Assembly: GCF_030151085.1 (NCBI RefSeq)
Contig: NZ_JASLER010000080.1
Coordinates: 18,164 to 82,163 of the forward strand
Direction: 5' to 3'
From: Bacteroides sp.
GTDB lineage: Bacteria; Bacteroidota; Bacteroidia; Bacteroidales; Bacteroidaceae
DNA: 64,000 nt
Each line of letters opens with the position of its first letter. Position 1 is the stretch's first letter. A model generated the notes under the pieces. The model was not told the origin of the DNA and did no database searches. It worked only from the letters and a program-made list of their open reading frames with translations. Positions 44,154-53,841 of the stretch are shown one piece after another. The position numbers were made by a program, and so were the translations under genes.

Positions 44154-44654
44154 ATGAAATATGTAAAATGGATTTTTGTTGTATTACTCATAAGTTCCTT
44201 GACTTCTTTTGTAGAAAAAGACAAACCCACCGGTGGTTTGAGCGTGGGCGACATAGCCCCGGATTTTTTAATCGAATCTATGTCAGCCGAGCAACCGGCA
44301 ACTGATCTTTCTAAATTGAAAGGAAAATATGTGTTGCTTAGCTTTTGGGCAAGTTATGATGCGCAATCCCGGATGCAAAACGCAAGTTTGAACAATGCGC
44401 TTCAATCTACTTCCCGCAACAATGTAGAAATGGTTTCCATCTCATTTGACGAATACAAGTCTATTTTTGATGAAACCGTTCGTAAGGACCAAATAGTTAC
44501 GCCCACTTGTTTCGTGGAAACTAAAGGCGAATCTTCAGGCTTATTTAAAAAGTATCGTTTAGGCCGTGGATTTACTAACTATTTACTGGATGATAATGGT
44601 GTTATTATTGCCAAAAACATCTCTGCTTCAGAACTTTCAGCTTATTTAAATTAA
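44154..44654 (+). CDS. Thioredoxin-fold (TlpA-like) exported protein without the CxxC
   Basis: A 166-residue protein with an N-terminal signal or anchor (about 3-20). The thioredoxin-fold core runs from VGDIAPDFLIES through KGKYVLLSFWASYDAQSRMQN to the cis-Pro region IVTPTCFVE and DDNGVIIAKNIS. In TlpA/ResA the active site reads W-C-x-x-C after FWAS; here it is Y-D-A-Q-S, so both cysteines are missing and disulfide exchange by the normal mechanism is not possible. It might be a structural or binding relative. It has its own promoter and a long structured leader. Confidence 0.85.
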   Translation: MKYVKWIFVVLLISSLTSFVEKDKPTGGLSVGDIAPDFLIESMSAEQPATDLSKLKGKYVLLSFWASYDAQSRMQNASLNNALQSTSRNNVEMVSISFDEYKSIFDETVRKDQIVTPTCFVETKGESSGLFKKYRLGRGFTNYLLDDNGVIIAKNISASELSAYLN

Positions 44655-44697
44655 ACTGAGAAAGGACAGAACAAAAGAGGAAAATGAATACAACAAA

Positions 44698-44741
44698 AAG
44701 CCCCTCCAGCACTTGTGGTAACACGAGAGCAGGAGGGGCTT
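44698..44741. terminator. Bidirectional terminator between the thioredoxin-fold gene and the LptF/G gene
   Basis: AAGCCCCTCC (44698-44707) with GGAGGGGCTT (44732-44741), loop 24 nt, A-run before and T-rich after. Confidence 0.85.
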
Positions 44742-44767
44742 CTTATTTTATACTATTTCTTCGTCTT

Positions 44768-45904
44768 TTACTTAGGCGCTTTCCTGTACAGATAGAATGC
44801 GATAAATGCGTAAAGTACATTAGGAATCCACATAGCTATCATAGGAGGCATATTGCCGGTAACAGCAAAAGTAGATGCAATCGTTTGGAAAAGAATATAC
44901 GAGAAACTAAGTGCCAAGCCGATGCCAAGATGAAGTCCCATTCCTCCTTTGGTTTTCTTGGATGATAAAGAAACGCCAATTATCGTCAAGATAAAGGAGG
45001 CAAACGACATAGCTATACGTTTATGATACTCAATTTCAAACTCCTTGATATTGGCAAATCCTCGTTGCCTTTGCCGGTCGATATATTCACTCAATTGAGG
45101 ACTGGTCAACATTTCTTGCTGGTTTTTCATTATTAGAAAATCCGCTGGCTCCATAAAGAGTGTCGTATCAATCCGATCACCTTTCGTAATGCTTTCTTTC
45201 ATTCCATCCATCTCACGTATCATATAATCTTTGATGGTCCACTTATGAACTGCTGTAGTATCGTATGTAATGGAACGTGCTGTAAGATGGGAAATTAATT
45301 GCTTGTCCTTGAACTTATCCAAAGAAAAACGATATCCGGTTTTGCTGTAGTCTTCAAAACGCTCAATATAGGCAATTACACCCGAGTCTACTTCTAACTG
45401 AATATTACGTGCTGTATTTTGCTTACGCTGCTTGTAATATTTATCTTCGAAATTAATACGTGTTACACTGCCTTTTGGTATGATATAAGAGCCCAAACAG
45501 AAGGTGACAATGGCAATTACTGCTGCTGATACCATATATGGACGTAGCATTCGCTTGAAGCTCATACCCGTGGAGAACATGGCTATGATTTCCGAATTCT
45601 CCGCTAGTTTGGAAGTAAAGAAAATAACCGCAATAAATACGAATAGTGGGCTGAACAAATTGGCGAAATAGGGAATGAAGTTCAGGTAATAATCAAAAAC
45701 AATGGCTTTCCATGGCGCATCGTGCGACATAAAACGGTCCATCTTTTCATTAAAGTCGAATACAACCGCAATAGAAATAATCAAAGCGATTGCAAAAACA
45801 TACGTTCCCAGGAACTTTTTAATGATGTACCAGTCCAGCAGCTTCAGGAATTTACCTCCCGGTAGCTTCATGTTTTTCAGTATCTTCCAGTTAATTTTTC
45901 TCAT
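44768..45904 (-). CDS. LptF/LptG family LPS-export permease
   Basis: Inner-membrane half of the LptB2FG pump that pulls LPS from the inner membrane. A 378-residue protein with helices near 20-45, 65-90 and 105-125, a periplasmic beta-jellyroll in the middle (about 140-275), and three C-terminal helices (about 295-375, IAMSFASFILTIIGVSLSSKK). The ATG at 45902-45904 overlaps the tgt stop as ATGA, which fixes the start; longer frames run into tgt. Whether it is the F or the G subunit cannot be told. Third gene of lon-tgt-lpt. Confidence 0.92.
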   Translation of the reverse strand: MRKINWKILKNMKLPGGKFLKLLDWYIIKKFLGTYVFAIALIISIAVVFDFNEKMDRFMSHDAPWKAIVFDYYLNFIPYFANLFSPLFVFIAVIFFTSKLAENSEIIAMFSTGMSFKRMLRPYMVSAAVIAIVTFCLGSYIIPKGSVTRINFEDKYYKQRKQNTARNIQLEVDSGVIAYIERFEDYSKTGYRFSLDKFKDKQLISHLTARSITYDTTAVHKWTIKDYMIREMDGMKESITKGDRIDTTLFMEPADFLIMKNQQEMLTSPQLSEYIDRQRQRGFANIKEFEIEYHKRIAMSFASFILTIIGVSLSSKKTKGGMGLHLGIGLALSFSYILFQTIASTFAVTGNMPPMIAMWIPNVLYAFIAFYLYRKAPK

Positions 45905-47031
45905 AATCTTGTGGATACACGTTTCACCATCATCGGTTTCCATATCGCGAAGTCTCCCGCAATGATATGTTTGCGGGCTTCGCCCACTAACCATAAATAG
46001 AATGCCAAATTATGAATGGATGCGATTTGCATGGCAAGCAATTCCTGGGCATGAAATAGATGACGCAAATAAGCTTTGCTATACATTACATCTACGTATG
46101 ATGCTCCGTCTGACTCAATTGGAGAGAAATCCATTTCCCACTTCTTGTTGCGCATGTTGATTATACCGTCTTTAGTAAACAGCATCCCATTGCGTCCATT
46201 ACGGGTAGGCATTACGCAGTCGAACATATCCACACCACGTTCAATGCCCTCCAGAATATTTACAGGTGTACCAACGCCCATCAGATAACGTGGCTTATCT
46301 TTGGGAAGTATTTCATTGACCAACTCAATCATTTCGTACATTTTCTCTGCCGGTTCACCAACCGCTAATCCACCAATTGCATTTCCATCTGCTCCCTTAG
46401 AAGCGATAAACTCAGCAGATTGTGTACGAAGATCTCTGTAAACACAGCCTTGTACAATAGGAAATAATGATTGCTGGTAACCATATTTAGGTTCTGTTTC
46501 ATTGAAGCGTTTTATACAACGATCTAACCAGCGATGTGTCAATCCCATAGACTTCTTGGCATATTCATAATCCGAATCTCCCGGGGGGCACTCATCGAAA
46601 GCCATCATAATATCCGCACCAATCGTTCGCTCAATATCCATCACCTTTTCAGGAGTGAAGATATGTTTGCTGCCATCAATGTGCGAGCGGAATTCAGCAC
46701 CTTCTTCCCGCAATTTGCGGATGCCGGACAAAGAAAATACCTGGAAACCACCACTATCTGTCAGCATAGGACGGTCAAAGCCGTTGAACTTGTGCAGTCC
46801 ACCAGCTTTTTCTATTACATCCAGTCCCGGACGCAAATAAAGATGATAGGTATTACCTAATATAATCTGTGCTTTAATATCTTCTTTCAACTCAGGCAAA
46901 TGTACACCTTTCACTGTTCCCAGTGTACCAACCGGCATGAAGATAGGTGTTTCAATCTGTCCGTGGTCGGTAGTTATCAGTCCGGCACGTGCATTAGTCT
47001 TGCTGTCTGTATATTGTAACTCAAATGTCAT
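45901..47031 (-). CDS. tgt: Queuine tRNA-ribosyltransferase
   Basis: Exchanges guanine 34 for the queuine precursor in GUN-anticodon tRNAs. The 376-residue protein shows GNTYHLYLRPGLD, the substrate motif LTDSGGFQVFSL with catalytic Asp, the nucleophile region DMFDCVMPTRNGRNG, and a zinc site late in the protein with only part of the usual CxCxxC pattern readable (residues after 300: YVDVMYSKAYLRHL, then HNLAFYLWLVGEARKHI). The typical bacterial Cys triplet CxCxxC is not visible at that place, which is unusual. ATGA overlaps join it to lon upstream and the Lpt gene downstream. Confidence 0.95.
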   Translation of the reverse strand: MTFELQYTDSKTNARAGLITTDHGQIETPIFMPVGTLGTVKGVHLPELKEDIKAQIILGNTYHLYLRPGLDVIEKAGGLHKFNGFDRPMLTDSGGFQVFSLSGIRKLREEGAEFRSHIDGSKHIFTPEKVMDIERTIGADIMMAFDECPPGDSDYEYAKKSMGLTHRWLDRCIKRFNETEPKYGYQQSLFPIVQGCVYRDLRTQSAEFIASKGADGNAIGGLAVGEPAEKMYEMIELVNEILPKDKPRYLMGVGTPVNILEGIERGVDMFDCVMPTRNGRNGMLFTKDGIINMRNKKWEMDFSPIESDGASYVDVMYSKAYLRHLFHAQELLAMQIASIHNLAFYLWLVGEARKHIIAGDFAIWKPMMVKRVSTRL

Positions 47032-49508
47032 TCTTCTTTCTTTTCGGTCTTTTCTTTTTTAACAGTCAAATCAATGGCATCAGTCACCTTCTCGTTAGTC
47101 AGGGCTATGGCAAAAACTTCTCTTACATCTTTCACATAATGGAAGGTGAGTCCTTGCAGATAGATTTCCTGAATCTCATCTATATTCTTGCGATTTTCGT
47201 CGCTTAAGATAATTTCTTTGATACCTGCACGTTTGGCTGCTAATATTTTCTCCTTGATTCCACCTACAGGAAGTACTTTGCCACGAAGCGTAATTTCACC
47301 TGTCATGGCAAGGTTTGCTTTTACCTTCCGTTGGGTAAGGGCAGAAGCGAGAGAAGTAGCCATTGTGATACCAGCGGACGGACCGTCCTTCGGTATAGCA
47401 CCTTCCGGCACATGTACATGGATATTCCAGTTTTCAAAGATATCTTCATCAAGATTCAGTAAAGAAGCATGTGCTTTAATGTATTCCAGTGCCAACATTG
47501 CTGACTCCTTCATTACATCTCCCAAGTTTCCGGTCAACGTTAAACGTCCGCCTTTTCCCCGGCTCAGACTGGTTTCTACAAATAATATCTCACCACCTAC
47601 AGCAGTCCATGCCAAGCCTGTTACTACACCGGCATAGTCATTACCTTGATACTTATCGCGAGTATATTCCGGAGCACCTAGAAAATCATATAAGTCCGTC
47701 GGTTTGATTTCGGATTTTGCAAAATAGCCATCAGTGGCATATTGACGTGCTGACTTACGAAGAATCTTTCCGATTTTCTTTTCTAGTTCACGCACACCAC
47801 TTTCACGGGTGTAGTTTTCGATAATAGCTTCCAGCGTATTCTTAGGAATCTTAATATCATTTTTCTTCATACCGTTGGCTTCCAATTCTTTCGGAAGCAA
47901 ATGCCGGCGAGCTATTTCTATTTTCTCTTCTGTTATATATCCGCTTACTTCGATTAACTCCATACGGTCCAACAATGGACCCGGAATAGTATTCAGATTG
48001 TTAGCAGTAGCTATGAACATAACCTTGGATAAATCGAAATCCACATCAAGGAAGTTGTCATGGAAGGTTGTGTTTTGCTCCGGATCGAGTACTTCGAGAA
48101 GGGCAGAAGAGGGGTCTCCCTGACGGTCGGCACTTACTTTATCAATTTCATCCAATATAAAGACAGGGTTCGAAGAGCCTCCTTTTATCAAACTTTTGAT
48201 AATACGTCCCGGCATTGCACCAATATATGTTTTACGATGTCCACGAATTTCTGCTTCATCATGAACACCACCCAAAGACATACGAATGTATTTCCGCTTT
48301 AATGCAGCGGCAATGGAACGTCCCAAAGATGTTTTACCAACTCCCGGAGGGCCGTAAAGACAAATAATAGGCGACTTCATATCCCCCTTGAGTTTTAATA
48401 CGGCAAGGTGTTCTAATATTCTCTCTTTTACCTTTTCCAGACCATAGTGGTCTTTATTCAAAGTCTTTTCCGCATTTACCAGATTCAGGTTATCTGAAGT
48501 ATAAATCCCCCAAGGTAAACTAAGCATTGTCTGCAAATAGTTCAACTGGATACTATAATCAGGAGACTGGGGATGAGTACGTTCCAACTTATCAAGTTCT
48601 TTCATGAACGTGTCTCTAATTTCAGCACTCCATTTTAAAGAATTAGCCTTTTTCCGCATCTCTTCTATTTCTTGCTCTTGGCCACCGCCACCTAATTCAT
48701 CCTGAATGGTCTTGATTTGTTGTTGCAAGAAATATTCACGTTGCTGTTGGTCTATATCTTCCCGTGCACGCATTTGAATAGACTCCTTGATTTCGGCAAG
48801 TTGTACTTCACGGTTTAGCATTTCTAATAAACGGTAAGTACGTGCTCTCAAGGAATCAATACGCAGTAATTCTATTTTTTCATCTTTCTTCAAGGGGAGA
48901 TTCGTGCAGATAAAGTCTACCAAAAACATCGGGTTAGTAATGTTCTTGATGGCAAATGCAGAATCTTGCGGAAACATATCCGAGGATTTCACATATCTTA
49001 TAGTTAAATCCTTACATGCTTCCACTAATGCTTGAAACTCCTTATCTTTTTTATCAGGGATCTCTTCATTCAAAGTAACCACACGTCCTTTTAGATAAGG
49101 GGTAGTATTCACAATTTCACTAAGTTCCATACGTTTGGAACCTTGTAAAATAACAGTTGTAGTCTGATCGGGCATTTCTAATACACGAACTATTTTCGCA
49201 ACTGTTCCAATCGTATGCAAATCTTCAAATTGGGGATCTTCTGTTTCCGCAACTTTCTGGCATACTACGGCTATATATGTATTTTTCTTTTCTGCTTCAC
49301 GCACCAGTTTCAGGGAAGATTTTCTTCCTACAGATACAGGCATAAACACACCCGGAAATAATACCATATTTCGAAGAGGGAGTATGGGAAGGATTTCAGC
49401 TACTTCAATATCCATTAATTGTTCTTCATTTCCCTCAAAATCAGCAATTACAGAGAAAGCGTTTCCATTTCTATCTTCGATATCACTCAGGTAATCTCTT
49501 TTCTTCAT
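47028..49508 (-). CDS. lon: ATP-dependent protease Lon
   Basis: Cytosolic AAA+ protease for misfolded and regulatory proteins. The 826-residue protein has an N-terminal LON substrate domain (starting EILPILPLRNMVLFPGVFMP), a coiled coil, Walker A GPPGVGKTSLGRSIA (about 377-391), Walker B PVFILDEIDK, and the Ser-Lys protease dyad in PKDGPSAGITMATSLAS (Ser about 706). The C-terminal tail is Lys/Glu-rich. It overlaps tgt by ATGA. A -7 box lies 49 bp upstream; no CIRCE or obvious heat-shock element is seen. Confidence 0.98.
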   Translation of the reverse strand: MKKRDYLSDIEDRNGNAFSVIADFEGNEEQLMDIEVAEILPILPLRNMVLFPGVFMPVSVGRKSSLKLVREAEKKNTYIAVVCQKVAETEDPQFEDLHTIGTVAKIVRVLEMPDQTTTVILQGSKRMELSEIVNTTPYLKGRVVTLNEEIPDKKDKEFQALVEACKDLTIRYVKSSDMFPQDSAFAIKNITNPMFLVDFICTNLPLKKDEKIELLRIDSLRARTYRLLEMLNREVQLAEIKESIQMRAREDIDQQQREYFLQQQIKTIQDELGGGGQEQEIEEMRKKANSLKWSAEIRDTFMKELDKLERTHPQSPDYSIQLNYLQTMLSLPWGIYTSDNLNLVNAEKTLNKDHYGLEKVKERILEHLAVLKLKGDMKSPIICLYGPPGVGKTSLGRSIAAALKRKYIRMSLGGVHDEAEIRGHRKTYIGAMPGRIIKSLIKGGSSNPVFILDEIDKVSADRQGDPSSALLEVLDPEQNTTFHDNFLDVDFDLSKVMFIATANNLNTIPGPLLDRMELIEVSGYITEEKIEIARRHLLPKELEANGMKKNDIKIPKNTLEAIIENYTRESGVRELEKKIGKILRKSARQYATDGYFAKSEIKPTDLYDFLGAPEYTRDKYQGNDYAGVVTGLAWTAVGGEILFVETSLSRGKGGRLTLTGNLGDVMKESAMLALEYIKAHASLLNLDEDIFENWNIHVHVPEGAIPKDGPSAGITMATSLASALTQRKVKANLAMTGEITLRGKVLPVGGIKEKILAAKRAGIKEIILSDENRKNIDEIQEIYLQGLTFHYVKDVREVFAIALTNEKVTDAIDLTVKKEKTEKKEE

Positions 49509-49556
49509 TTCATTCTTTTTAGTTTATGTCATAATGACAGGCCGATAAAGCGCCTG

Positions 49557-49564
49557 CAAAGTTA
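49557..49564 (-). promoter_or_regulatory. Bacteroides -7 box for the lon-tgt-lpt operon
   Basis: TAACTTTG on the minus strand, 49 bp before the lon ATG. The -33 element is unclear. Confidence 0.5.
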
Positions 49565-49679
49565 AGCTATTTCTTCTTAATTAGAAGTTCTTCTCCCTTT
49601 AAAAAGACAAAAACAGTGCCAAATTTGCACTAGTTCTATCATCTTTGACTATTTTTGAGGCTTAATTAGAAATATATCT

Positions 49680-50387
49680 ATGTCAAATACCTCTTTTACA
49701 TTTAAACAATTTACAGTAAATCACGACAAGTGCGCTATGAAAGTAGGTACGGATGGTGTATTATTAGGAGCGTGGGCATCGGTAGCTAATGCCAAACATA
49801 TACTCGATGTCGGTACCGGCACCGGATTGATAGCCTTACAGATAGCTCAACGTAATCAAAAAGCAGCGATAACCGCTATTGAAATAGATCCTTCGGCTGC
49901 CGCACAAGCCAAAGAGAATGTACAATGCTCTCCATGGGCAGATAGAATAGATGTTATCTGTAGTGATTTTCGAAGTTTTCAGTCAAAAATTAAATTTGAT
50001 CTGATTGTTTCCAATCCTCCATATTTTATAGATGCTTTAAATTGTCCGAACGAACAGCGTAACATAGCACGACATACAGGAGGATTAAATTATGATTTGT
50101 TATTCCATCATGCAGCGCATTTACTAGAAGAGGAGGGGGGCGTGAGTGTTATTATTCCGGTCGAAGCCGAAAGAGCAGTCATAGACGCAGCTTGGGATAA
50201 TAAACTTTTTCCTTCAAACTGTATGCGAATTTTCACTAAACCCGGCAAACCATGTCGGCGAGTGTTGTTTACGTTTAGATTTCAATATAAAGAATACATC
50301 GAAGAAAGCCTTTGTATTGAAGTAGAACGTAACAATTATACCCCTGAATATATTGCTCTGACCAAAGATTTTTACTTGAAAATGTAA
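49680..50387 (+). CDS. trmN6: tRNA1(Val) (adenine(37)-N6)-methyltransferase
   Basis: A 235-residue SAM-dependent methyltransferase of the YfiC/TrmN6 group. It begins FTFKQFTVNHDKCAMKVGTDGVLLGAW, then SAM motif I LDVGTGTGLIALQIAQ, and the N6-adenine catalytic motif NPPYF (about 118-122). The start at 49680 gives the usual family N terminus. It diverges from lon and is followed by the TPR gene with its own promoter. Confidence 0.94.
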   Translation: MSNTSFTFKQFTVNHDKCAMKVGTDGVLLGAWASVANAKHILDVGTGTGLIALQIAQRNQKAAITAIEIDPSAAAQAKENVQCSPWADRIDVICSDFRSFQSKIKFDLIVSNPPYFIDALNCPNEQRNIARHTGGLNYDLLFHHAAHLLEEEGGVSVIIPVEAERAVIDAAWDNKLFPSNCMRIFTKPGKPCRRVLFTFRFQYKEYIEESLCIEVERNNYTPEYIALTKDFYLKM

Positions 50388-50483
50388 GAATCACATGAAG
50401 TGTAAATAATAATATCAATGCGTGTTTACGTAAAATAACACATGTTACAGCTCTCGTAAAATCCTCAAAAAATGTAAAAAGGT

Positions 50484-50514
50484 TTTGTTCCTTAGGTTTA
50501 GGCTTGTAATTTTG
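50484..50514 (+). promoter_or_regulatory. Bacteroides promoter for the TPR gene
   Basis: TTTG (50484-50487), 19 bp, TAATTTTG (50507-50514), 27 bp before the ATG. Confidence 0.8.
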
Positions 50515-50541
50515 GGATATCAACTAAAATTATAAAGCAAT

Positions 50542-51255
50542 ATGAAAAAATTAATCTTATCTCTCGCACTTTGTTGTGCAGCTACTAATTTCTTTGCGCA
50601 GAATGCTGATCCTGCACAGTTAGTGAACGATGGAAAAGCTGCACTTGAAGCTAAAAATTACCAGGAAGCATTTACTAAATTCAGTACTTATTTGACACAA
50701 ACCAACAATCAGGATTCTGTTATAGCATTCAATTGTGGTGTTTGTGCCGATAAGATTAAAAAACCGGCAGAAGCATTGAAGTATTTTGATATTGCCGTTC
50801 AAAAGAAATACAATTTAGCTAACGCTTATATCGGCAAGGCTGGTGCATTGAAAGATCTAAAGAAAAATGATGAATATGTAGCTACTTTGAAAGAAGGGTT
50901 GGAAGCTAACCCCGACAATAAAACATTGACTAAACTGTATGCTACTTATTATGTAAATGAAGGAATCATGGCACAAAAAGCCAAAAAGATTGAGGCTGCA
51001 GAAGATGCTTACAAACAAGCAATAGCCATTCAGCCTGATAATCTCAATGCACTCAATAGTCTAGGTTCATTGTACTACAGTCAAGGTGCTACTACATTAA
51101 AGACCGATGCGGAAAAAGCTAAAGTTGAATTTAAAGAAGCTAAAGGGTATTTAGAAAAACTGATCCCATTACTTTCGGCAGATAAACCGGCACAAAAGAA
51201 AATGATGGATAATGCAAAGACAATGCTCAACTTTATAGATTCTCAGTTGCAATAA
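50542..51255 (+). CDS. Exported TPR-repeat protein
   Basis: A 237-residue protein with a Sec signal peptide (about 1-19, ending NFFAQ) followed by tetratricopeptide helices to the end. Repeats are clearest at LVNDGKAALEAKNYQEAFTKF, KKPAEALKYFDIAVQKKYNLANAYIGKAGAL and IEAAEDAYKQAIAIQPDNLNALNSLGSLYYSQG. It is probably a periplasmic or envelope scaffold. It is flanked by its own promoter and terminator, so monocistronic. Confidence 0.88.
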   Translation: MKKLILSLALCCAATNFFAQNADPAQLVNDGKAALEAKNYQEAFTKFSTYLTQTNNQDSVIAFNCGVCADKIKKPAEALKYFDIAVQKKYNLANAYIGKAGALKDLKKNDEYVATLKEGLEANPDNKTLTKLYATYYVNEGIMAQKAKKIEAAEDAYKQAIAIQPDNLNALNSLGSLYYSQGATTLKTDAEKAKVEFKEAKGYLEKLIPLLSADKPAQKKMMDNAKTMLNFIDSQLQ

Positions 51256-51274
51256 GAAAATTTTAAGTTATAAT

Positions 51275-51319
51275 AAAAAAAGAGAGCAGGTATTGCAATG
51301 ATACCTGCTCTCTTTTTTT
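51275..51319. terminator. Bidirectional terminator between the TPR gene and glgB
   Basis: A 19-bp perfect stem: 51275-51293 (A7-GAGAGCAGGTAT) with 51301-51319, 7-nt loop, A and T runs giving U-tracts both ways. Confidence 0.92.
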
Positions 51320-51324
51320 ATAAA

Positions 51325-53334
51325 TTACTTAGTCTTTTTCAAAACCATAGCTGTGCGTGCGGGAACATAGAGTTTCAGCCACTCTTTCTTTTCCTTTGCA
51401 TATAGCGGGTCGAAGATAGTAAAGTGTTTAATTGTATCATCCGTTAGTCCTTGGCCACCATATTCAGGATTATCCGTATTCAGAATTACTTCGTAAGAAC
51501 CAGCTGGAACCAGGAAACCGTAATCAGTAAACGATTGTTTCGGATTAAAATTGAATACAAAGATTAAATCCTTTCGCATGTACACCAGTATCTGATCTCC
51601 GTCATTATGCCAGATTTCCTGAACCGGTGTATCTTGGAAGTTCTTTATACTTTTCACAACACCCAACATGGCAGTATCAAAATCTCCCATATAATGGTAC
51701 GTCAGATTCTTTTTATCCACCAAGTCCCATTGACGGCGAGCATATTTACAAGACCATCCATTACCTTCACGTGGGAAGTCAATCCATTCAGGATGCCCGA
51801 ATTCATTACCCATGAAGTTAAGATAACCACCGTTTATTGTACTGACCGTCAATAGACGTATCATCTTATGAAGAGCAATACCACGGTTTACAGTGTAATT
51901 CTCATCTCCCTTTTGCATGTGCCAATACATATCGGCATCAATCAGACGGAAAATAATTGTTTTATCACCCACCAAGGCCTGATCATGGCTTTCAGTATAA
52001 GAGATTGTTTTTTCGTCTTTACGGCGATTGATTACTTCCCAGAACATGCTGGATGGTTTCCAATCTTCATCTATCTTTTCCTTAATAGTTTTAATCCAGT
52101 AATCAGGAATATTCATAGCCATGCGGTAATCAAATCCATAACCTCCTTCTTCGTATTTGGCAGCCAGACCTGGCATACCGGAAACTTCTTCAGCTATAGT
52201 GATAGCTTTGGCATTCACTTGATGGATTAGACGGTTGGCTAGTGTCAGGTAGCAGATAGCGTTATCATCCTGATGTCCGTTGAAATAATCTCCATAGTTA
52301 CAGAATGCTTCTCCCAAACCATGGCTGAAATACAACATTGATGTTACTCCATCGAAGCGGAAACCATCGAAATGGTATTCTTCCAACCAATATTTACAAT
52401 TGGATAACAAGAAATGAATTACTTCATTTTTTCCATAGTCAAAGCAGAGTGAATCCCATGCCGGATGTTCACGACGTTCACCTGGATAGAAATATTGGTT
52501 CGGATCACCTGCAAAGTTACCCAATCCTTCTACTTCATTCTTTACTGCATGCGAATGAACGATGTCCATAATAACGGCAATTCCCATTTCGTGTGCAGTA
52601 TCGATCAATTCTTTCAGTTCTTCCGGAGTACCAAAGCGTGAAGAAGCGGCAAAGAAACTGGAAACATGATATCCGAAGCTACCATAATAAGGGTGCTCCT
52701 GAATAGCCATAATTTGTATGCAGTTATATCCGTCATTGGCAATACGTGGCAGAATTTTCTCCTGAAACTCTTTATAACTGCCTACTTTTTCTTCTTGCTG
52801 AGCCATACCGATATGGCATTCGTAGATCAGTAAAGGATCAGTAGACGGTTTAAAGGCATGTTTTTTTATTTTATACGGTTTATCCGGTGACCAAACTTGT
52901 GCACTGAAAATCTTGGTTTGTTCATCTTGCACTACGCGTGTTGCCCATGCTGGAATACGTTCACCTTGGCCGCCTTCCCAGTGTACCATTAGTTTATACA
53001 AATCACCGTGGTTAATGGCATCCACTGGCAGTTTTATTTCCCAGTTACCATTTGCTTTGCGTTTCAGGCTGTATTTCTTTTCTTCTTTCCAGTCGTTGAA
53101 CGTTCCAATTAAATAGATCTGAGTTGCATTAGGCGCCCATTCACGAAAGATCCAACCGTCGTTAGTGCGGTGCAGTCCAAAGTATAGATAACCGGATGCA
53201 AAATCCGAAAGCGTTTGTTTACCTTTATTGGTTAACTCGGCTTCTTTTTCTATGGCATGTTGATGACGCCCATTGATGGCATCAGAATATGGCTCTAGCC
53301 ACGGGTCATTTTTAATCAATTTCAATGTTTCCAT
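51325..53334 (-). CDS. glgB: 1,4-alpha-glucan branching enzyme
   Basis: Adds alpha-1,6 branches to glycogen. The 669-residue protein has an N-terminal CBM48 (FREWAPNATQIYLIGTFNDW), a GH13 barrel with VDIVHSHA-type region I (MDIVHSHA), nucleophile Asp in DGFRFDGVTSM, acid Glu in ITIAEEVSGMPGL, third Asp in SYTESHDQALVGDK, and a C-terminal beta domain. It resembles the eukaryote-like GH13_8 group more than E. coli GlgB. It is the last gene after DUF2461 and YhcH (gaps 32 and 28 bp). Confidence 0.96.
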   Translation of the reverse strand: METLKLIKNDPWLEPYSDAINGRHQHAIEKEAELTNKGKQTLSDFASGYLYFGLHRTNDGWIFREWAPNATQIYLIGTFNDWKEEKKYSLKRKANGNWEIKLPVDAINHGDLYKLMVHWEGGQGERIPAWATRVVQDEQTKIFSAQVWSPDKPYKIKKHAFKPSTDPLLIYECHIGMAQQEEKVGSYKEFQEKILPRIANDGYNCIQIMAIQEHPYYGSFGYHVSSFFAASSRFGTPEELKELIDTAHEMGIAVIMDIVHSHAVKNEVEGLGNFAGDPNQYFYPGERREHPAWDSLCFDYGKNEVIHFLLSNCKYWLEEYHFDGFRFDGVTSMLYFSHGLGEAFCNYGDYFNGHQDDNAICYLTLANRLIHQVNAKAITIAEEVSGMPGLAAKYEEGGYGFDYRMAMNIPDYWIKTIKEKIDEDWKPSSMFWEVINRRKDEKTISYTESHDQALVGDKTIIFRLIDADMYWHMQKGDENYTVNRGIALHKMIRLLTVSTINGGYLNFMGNEFGHPEWIDFPREGNGWSCKYARRQWDLVDKKNLTYHYMGDFDTAMLGVVKSIKNFQDTPVQEIWHNDGDQILVYMRKDLIFVFNFNPKQSFTDYGFLVPAGSYEVILNTDNPEYGGQGLTDDTIKHFTIFDPLYAKEKKEWLKLYVPARTAMVLKKTK

Positions 53335-53362
53335 AGGGTTAAATATGAGTTACGAGTTTATA

Positions 53363-53809
53363 TTAGGCTTTAACTTTCACGATTACTTTCTTTACGCCAT
53401 CGGGAGTAATTCCTGGAGCATGTCCGTCTTGAGGAAAGAATATTGCAAACATTCCGGGTTTTACGGCGACATAATTTTCGGCTAATCCTTCATAGAAAGT
53501 AATATCTTTTTCTGCATTGTAGGGGGCGTCAGCGGGGACGCAGTCTTTGGCAGGCATATAACCCATGATTTCCGTACCGGTAAGAGGAACTTGAATATCG
53601 ATGAAATCAATATGAGTTTCAAGTTTTGCTTCTTCCTTAGTCTTCGGATGGGTCTGTGCTACATTTACATATAAATCTTTGCTAATAAGCTCTATTTTGC
53701 CAATTTCCAATGCATTTAAGTCGTTTGATTTCAAAAAATCAATACCTTGAGCTAACAAGGGATTTAATGAAGCATATTTTTCTAAATTTTCAAGTTTGTC
53801 TATAACCAT
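53363..53809 (-). CDS. YhcH/YjgK/YiaL family protein
   Basis: A 148-residue single-domain cupin-like protein of the DUF386 family. Motifs: LETHIDFIDIQVPLTGTEIMGYMPAKDC in the middle, and FAIFFPQDGHAPGI with conserved His/Gly near the metal site. In other bacteria members act on sialic or other sugars (anomerase-type roles), but no sialate genes are near here. It lies between DUF2461 and glgB in one operon. Confidence 0.9.
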   Translation of the reverse strand: MVIDKLENLEKYASLNPLLAQGIDFLKSNDLNALEIGKIELISKDLYVNVAQTHPKTKEEAKLETHIDFIDIQVPLTGTEIMGYMPAKDCVPADAPYNAEKDITFYEGLAENYVAVKPGMFAIFFPQDGHAPGITPDGVKKVIVKVKA

Positions 53810-53841
53810 AATTCAAATGTTTTAAGTTGATATATAGGTAA

